A DNA stretch of 11,962 nt. It comes from SXXZ01 sp041177965 (lineage in GTDB: Bacteria; Verrucomicrobiota; Verrucomicrobiia; Limisphaerales; UBA9464). A program made the translations under genes and the position numbers. Each line of letters starts with the position of its first letter. Within the stretch, counting starts at the first letter, position 1. The notes below the pieces were generated by a model that made no database searches, was not told where the DNA came from, and worked only from the letters and a program-made list of their open reading frames with translations. Of the stretch, positions 8,434 through 11,962 are shown in pieces. The DNA is taken from assembly GCA_041177965.1 (NCBI GenBank), contig JBEGWF010000052.1, forward strand, positions 1 to 11,962. The letters run 5' to 3'.

Positions 8434-9353
8434 TCCGGGGAGCCCGAAGCAGGAACCGGGCCCGGTCGGAGGTGGGGCAGGGCGATTCCGGCGAGGATGA
8501 GCCCGATACCAGCCAACTGGGACGTCCGGAGCGGGTCTCCGAGCAGCAGGCTCGAAAGTCCGACGGCCACCGGAAGCTCCAGCGAGGTCAGGATGCTTCC
8601 GAGGCCGCCACCGAGACGCGGACCCGACCGCACCATGAGGAACACCGGCACCACCTGGCCGACGGCGCTGAGCAGGACCAGCCACAGCAAGGTACCGGAG
8701 CCCGCCATGGCCGGGGCGCTCAGCGACCAGCCGGCCGCCAGGGACACTCCCAGCAGGATGAGCCCCGAGACTCCCGAGAAGAAGAACGACCGGAACACCG
8801 GGGTCGATCGGTGGCCGAGGCCCGCCGAGATCATGAAAAAACCCGCGAAGCATAGGGCCGAGAGGATGGCCTGTGGTGCACCCTTCAGGCTGTCCGGGCC
8901 GCTGCTGCCCGGGAAGTCGGTGGCCAGGACCGCCCCGGCCGTCACCAGGCACACCGAGGCGATCTCCCGACCCGGGGGACGGCGTCGATGGACCACGGCG
9001 GCGAGGATCGAGGTGAACGGCACGTAGAGGAACAGCAGCGTGGCGGCCACGGGCACCGGGCCCAGTTGGTACGACCAGAACAGGAAGAGCACCACCCCGC
9101 TGCCGACAAGGCCCCCGAGGAGCATCCGCAGCCAGAAAGCCCGGTCCTCGCGGGGCCATCCGGTTCCACCTGCCCGCCAGGCCAGGCCGAAGGCCAGGGT
9201 GGCCAGGGCGTATTCCCCCACCGACACCAGCGCGAAGTTCAGTCCGGCCCGGTAGGCCAGCTTGAGCAGCGGACCGTGCAGTCCCCACATGGCCCCCACC
9301 GTGAGCATGCACAGGATGTCGGTCGGGGCGGGGCGGGGAGCGGGGGCTTTCAA
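8430..9353 (-). CDS. EamA/DMT-superfamily transporter
   Basis: From the proposed start this is a 307-residue inner-membrane protein with about 10 hydrophobic segments in two EamA repeats. Each repeat has the usual ending: SYQLGPVPVAATLLFLYVPF in the first half, and GSILTSLELPVAVGLSSLLLGD then AGIGLILAGIAL in the second. Members of this superfamily mostly export or exchange small metabolites. The start is a choice: I take a TTG at 9353 (LKAPAPRPAP before the first helix), which gives normal family length. An ATG at 9524 would add 57 low-complexity residues and overlap the upstream gene by 68 bp; the ATG at 9308 would cut into helix 1. It shares an ATGA overlap with the downstream 2-oxoglutarate oxygenase, so the product or substrate of that enzyme is a plausible cargo (inference). 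Confidence 0.88.
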   Translation of the reverse strand: MKAPAPRPAPTDILCMLTVGAMWGLHGPLLKLAYRAGLNFALVSVGEYALATLAFGLAWRAGGTGWPREDRAFWLRMLLGGLVGSGVVLFLFWSYQLGPVPVAATLLFLYVPFTSILAAVVHRRRPPGREIASVCLVTAGAVLATDFPGSSGPDSLKGAPQAILSALCFAGFFMISAGLGHRSTPVFRSFFFSGVSGLILLGVSLAAGWSLSAPAMAGSGTLLWLVLLSAVGQVVPVFLMVRSGPRLGGGLGSILTSLELPVAVGLSSLLLGDPLRTSQLAGIGLILAGIALPHLRPGPVPASGSPE

Positions 9354-9421
9354 GACGTTCGGGGTTCGGATCGTGGACGGCGCGACTCGATGCGATCCCG
9401 TCGGAAGCCAGATCCGTGCCG

Positions 9422-9443
9422 GCCGGTGTCGACAACCACCGGC
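9422..9443 (-). terminator. Hairpin between the Minf_1886-like gene and the transporter gene
   Basis: GCCGGTG at 9422-9428 pairs exactly with CACCGGC at 9437-9443 around an 8-base loop. It lies 13 bp past the stop of the Minf_1886-like gene, in the roughly 100-bp gap before the transporter. No U-run follows on the minus strand, so intrinsic termination is doubtful; it may be an attenuator, a processing site or chance. The rest of the gap (9354-9456) shows nothing else I can name. Confidence 0.25.
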
Positions 9444-9456
9444 GGGGCGGAGGTCA

Positions 9457-9858
9457 TCAAGGGTGGGTCGGCCGGCCCGAGGGGCGGAACGGGGCGCGGA
9501 AGGCCTGCTCGAAGTCGTAGCCACCCCGGAAGTCTTCCCGGGAATCGGTCTCCGTCTTGGCGAGGATGCCGTGCTCCACCATGTTGAAGACGATCTCCCC
9601 GAAATCCTCCGACCGGTGGATGCCCCATTCGGCGAGGACCGTCAGCGCCATCGGGCCGTACTCCTTCAGCGCGTACTCGCGCAGGCCCTCGAGCAGTTCC
9701 TGTCCGTTGATGTGGCGGGCCCGGGTGCCGGCCTCGCGTTTCAGGGTGCGTTGGGTGTATTCCAGCCCGTCCTTCAGGAACAGGTAGGCGTCCCGATGAT
9801 ATCGGGCATCTGCGGCCAGCAGGTCGGCGATCGGGTCCTTGGGGCGGGGCAGTTCCAT
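9457..9858 (-). CDS. Minf_1886-like conserved protein of unknown function
   Basis: This is a 133-residue soluble protein with no signal peptide or membrane segment. I recognise it as the Minf_1886 type, an uncharacterised family largely confined to Verrucomicrobia and Planctomycetes; this comes from memory and was not searched. Visible conserved-looking blocks are YLFLKDGLEYTQRT (25-38), HINGQELLEGLREYAL (49-64), the segment KEYGPMALTVLAEWGI (65-80), DFGEIVFNMVEHGIL (84-98) and a C-terminal YDFEQAF. The composition suggests a small alpha-helical domain, perhaps with an interaction role. It lies 12 bp downstream of the 55-residue membrane protein and close behind leuS, on the same strand, so co-transcription with leuS is likely. 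No Shine-Dalgarno precedes its ATG. No function should be assigned. Confidence 0.85.
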   Translation of the reverse strand: MELPRPKDPIADLLAADARYHRDAYLFLKDGLEYTQRTLKREAGTRARHINGQELLEGLREYALKEYGPMALTVLAEWGIHRSEDFGEIVFNMVEHGILAKTETDSREDFRGGYDFEQAFRAPFRPSGRPTHP

Positions 9859-9870
9859 GCGGGCGACGGC

Positions 9871-10038
9871 TCAGGGGGTCGGTGCGGCCGTCGTGGCGGC
9901 GGAGGACGGGGCCTGCGGGGCGCCCCCGGGATGACTGGCGATCCGGATCCGACCGCCGATGCCCAGGAGCACCACCGCCGTCAGGATCCAGAGCGTCCGG
10001 ACCTCTTCGGGGGTGAGGTGCTTTGCCAGGGGTTTCAT
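9871..10038 (-). CDS. Small single-helix membrane protein, 55 residues, unknown function
   Basis: The ATG at 10038 follows the leuS stop by 32 bp and the stop lies 12 bp before the Minf_1886-like gene. The protein has a basic N-terminus (MKPLAKHLTPEEVRTL), one strong hydrophobic segment (about residues 16-28, LWILTAVVLLGIG) and a short Ala/Pro/Thr-rich tail. LTPEE before a Leu-rich helix and a terminal Gly-x-Arg resembles the membrane anchor of ComEA-type DNA-binding proteins. The helix-hairpin-helix domain that should follow is missing, so this is either a lone anchor or a truncated remnant. It is supported by its position filling the gap between two real genes, hydrophobic patterning and a fitting start and stop. 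No homology is claimed. Confidence 0.6.
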   Translation of the reverse strand: MKPLAKHLTPEEVRTLWILTAVVLLGIGGRIRIASHPGGAPQAPSSAATTAAPTP

Positions 10039-10070
10039 GGTCGGGGCGACGGTGGTGGACGATTCCGGCC

Positions 10071-11962
10071 TCAGGCGACCACCACGTTGACCATCTTGCG
10101 CGGAACCACGATGACCTTCTTGATGGTCTTGCCCACGATGAAGGCCTGGGCCTTCTCGGCCTTCAAGGCGGCGGCCTCGATCTCGGCGGCGCTGGCACCC
10201 ACCGGCATCCGGATCACATCGCGCAGCTTGCCGTTGACCTGCACCGGCAACTCCATGTCGGTCTCGACGAGCAGGGCCGGATCGAACGCGGGCCACGGGG
10301 CGTAGGTCAGCGAGGGCGCCGGGGTGCCCAGATGCCGATGCAACCGCTGCCACAGTTCCTCGGCCAGATGCGGGGCGAACGGCGCCAACAGCTGCAGGAA
10401 CGGTCGGAGCGCGGACGCCGGGCGGTTCTCCCAGGCCATGGCCCCGTTGATGAAGACCATCATGGCCGAGATCGCCGTGTTGAACTGCAGGTGCTCCAGA
10501 TCGTGGGTCACCTTTCGGATGCACTCGTGCAGCAGCTTGAGCTGGGCCGGCGTCGGGGTCTCGTCGCGGATCAGGGGTGACATCCGGATCAGTTCGAGCA
10601 ATCGGGCGGCCTCGGCGGCGGAATCGGTGCCGCTGGCGAGGGTGGAGGCCTGTTCGTATTCGGTCTCGGCCTTCTCGTCCACGAAGAGTCGCCAGACACG
10701 CCCGAGGAACCGGTACACGCCCTCGACGCCCTGTGTGTTCCAAGGCTTGGTGTCCTGCAGCGGCCCCATGAACATCTCGTACAGGCGGAACGCGTCGGCC
10801 CCGTACTCGGCCAGGACGTCGTCCGGATTCACCACGTTGCCGCGCGACTTGGACATCTTCTGGCCGTCTTCGCCCAGGATCAGTCCCTGGTTGACCAGCT
10901 TGAAGAAGGGTTCGGCGGTCGAGACGAGACCCAGATCGAACAGGATCTTGTGCCAGAAGCGGGCGTACAGCAGGTGCAGCACGGCGTGTTCGGTGCCGCC
11001 GACGTACAGGTCCACGCCCGGGGTCTTTCCGCCCGACTTCATCCAATACTGCTCGACCTCCCGACCCACGAACCCCTGCGGGTTCTTCGCGTCGAGGTAG
11101 CGCAGGTAGTACCAGCAGGAGCCGGCCCACTGCGGCATGGTGTTGGTCTCGCGGACGGCTCCATCGGGCAGCTTCAGCCATTCCTGGGCCCGGGCCAGCG
11201 GAGGCTGCCCGTCGGCCGTGGGCTTGTAGTCCTCGAGCGTCGGCGGCAGCAGGGGCAGGGCGGTCTCGGGCAGCGATTCGTGGTGGAGGTTCCCCTCGGC
11301 GTCCTGGCGCCACAGGATCGGGAACGGCTCGCCCCAGTAGCGTTGGCGGCTGAAGAGCCAGTCGCGCAGCTTGAAGTTGACCGTCTTCTGACCGAGCCCC
11401 TTCAACTCGAGCCAGGCGGTGATCCGTCGCTTGGCCTCGGCGGTCGGCAGCCCGTCGAGCGAGATCTCGGCGTTGCTTGAATGGACGGCCGTGCCCTCGT
11501 CGCAGAAGCCCTGCCAGTCGGTTTTGGCATCGGGCGGTTGCACCACCTGCACCACAGGCAGTTGGAACTTCTGGGCGAACTCGAAGTCGCGCTCGTCATG
11601 GGCCGGCACGGCCATGATCGCTCCGGTGCCGTAGCTCGCGAGGACGTAGTCGGCGATCCAGATGGGGATCCTGCCCCCGGTGACAGGGTTGAGGGCGAAG
11701 GCACCGGTCCAGACGCCGGTCTTGTCCTTGGACAGTTCGGTGCGTTCGAGGTCCGACTTGGTGGCGGCGAATTCCTGGTACTGCTTCACCGCCGCGGCCT
11801 GGGCCGGCGTGGTGATGCCGGCCACGAGCCGGTGTTCGGGGGACAGCACCATGTAGGTCGCCCCGAACAGGGTGTCGGGCCGCGTGGTGAACACCCGGAT
11901 CTTCTCCGATCGGCCTTCGATCTGGAAATCCACCTCGGCTCCCTCGCTGCGGCCGATCCAGT
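10071..11962 (-). CDS. leuS: Leucyl-tRNA synthetase, N-terminus outside window
   Basis: About 629 C-terminal residues are visible and the frame runs off the right edge. The first visible residues (WIGRSEGAEV) are the conserved entry to the CP1 editing domain, so the GTG at 11933 is an internal Val. The editing domain carries FTTRPDTLFG and AVPAHDERD (about 11586-11612), whose Asp positions mischarged aminoacyl ends. WLFSRQRYWGEPFP, GGTEHAVLHLLYARFW and KMSKS (10845-10859) complete the class I catalytic core. The anticodon-binding helical domain follows, and the end is the usual GKLRDVI...VGKTIKKVIVVPRKMVNVVVA-type C-terminal extension. It charges tRNA-Leu with leucine and proofreads. It is the first visible gene of the minus-strand run. 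Nothing abnormal was seen. Confidence 0.98.
   Translation of the reverse strand, partial: WIGRSEGAEVDFQIEGRSEKIRVFTTRPDTLFGATYMVLSPEHRLVAGITTPAQAAAVKQYQEFAATKSDLERTELSKDKTGVWTGAFALNPVTGGRIPIWIADYVLASYGTGAIMAVPAHDERDFEFAQKFQLPVVQVVQPPDAKTDWQGFCDEGTAVHSSNAEISLDGLPTAEAKRRITAWLELKGLGQKTVNFKLRDWLFSRQRYWGEPFPILWRQDAEGNLHHESLPETALPLLPPTLEDYKPTADGQPPLARAQEWLKLPDGAVRETNTMPQWAGSCWYYLRYLDAKNPQGFVGREVEQYWMKSGGKTPGVDLYVGGTEHAVLHLLYARFWHKILFDLGLVSTAEPFFKLVNQGLILGEDGQKMSKSRGNVVNPDDVLAEYGADAFRLYEMFMGPLQDTKPWNTQGVEGVYRFLGRVWRLFVDEKAETEYEQASTLASGTDSAAEAARLLELIRMSPLIRDETPTPAQLKLLHECIRKVTHDLEHLQFNTAISAMMVFINGAMAWENRPASALRPFLQLLAPFAPHLAEELWQRLHRHLGTPAPSLTYAPWPAFDPALLVETDMELPVQVNGKLRDVIRMPVGASAAEIEAAALKAEKAQAFIVGKTIKKVIVVPRKMVNVVVA

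Noticed and set aside
7501..9435. A 644-residue fusion with the 2OG oxygenase at its end
   Set aside because: The upstream 300-odd codons are an out-of-frame read of the transporter gene. The oxygenase has its own ATG in an ATGA overlap.
8430..9524. ATG at 9524 as the transporter start
   Set aside because: It adds a Pro/Arg-rich stretch unlike EamA N-termini and overlaps the upstream gene by 68 bp. The TTG at 9353 gives normal length, though this is not proven.
10071..11933. GTG at 11933 as the leuS start
   Set aside because: The frame continues through WIGRSEGAE to the window edge, which is the internal editing-domain entry of LeuRS.
1..11962. tRNA genes, CRISPR arrays, insertion sequences or defence systems
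   Set aside because: No regularly spaced repeats, transposase-like frames, terminal inverted repeats, tRNA-like cloverleaf or defence-type genes were seen by eye.

Overview
The window is GC-rich bacterial chromosome, densely packed with genes. It probably comes from the Verrucomicrobiota or a neighbouring PVC phylum. The clade clue is the 133-residue protein at 9457-9858, which I recognise as the Minf_1886 type, a family of unknown function largely restricted to Verrucomicrobia and Planctomycetes. A large secreted Kp43-like subtilase with Ig-like tails and the absence of Shine-Dalgarno motifs before the starts also fit. I see no rRNA, tRNA, insertion sequence, prophage or CRISPR array.

Layout: (1) 1-3291, minus strand: a secreted multidomain S8 peptidase whose C-terminus lies beyond the left edge. 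(2) 3292-3484: a divergent intergenic region. (3) 3485-5068, plus strand: an NCS2/AzgA-like purine-type permease. (4) 5048-11962: seven co-directional minus-strand genes. In transcription order they are leuS (5' end outside the window), a 55-residue single-helix membrane protein, the Minf_1886-like protein, an EamA-type transporter, an isopenicillin-N-synthase-like 2-oxoglutarate/Fe(II) oxygenase, a cytochrome P450 and an adenosine/adenine deaminase-family enzyme.

Functional reading: the permease and the deaminase are convergent, overlap by 21 bp at their 3' ends, and could together import and deaminate a purine. The transporter, oxygenase and P450 are tightly packed (4-bp ATGA overlap, then a 21-bp gap). 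They look like a small oxidative-tailoring and export module. Its substrate is unknown, and the P450 has an atypical oxygen-activation motif. leuS and the two small proteins form a housekeeping-side block. A hairpin and a gap of about 100 bp separate that block from the transporter module.

The most notable points are the P450 I-helix lacking the acid-alcohol pair, the compact EamA-2OG oxygenase-P450 module, the two uncharacterised small proteins after leuS, and the uniformly SD-less starts. Nothing here is clearly a new defence or mobile system.
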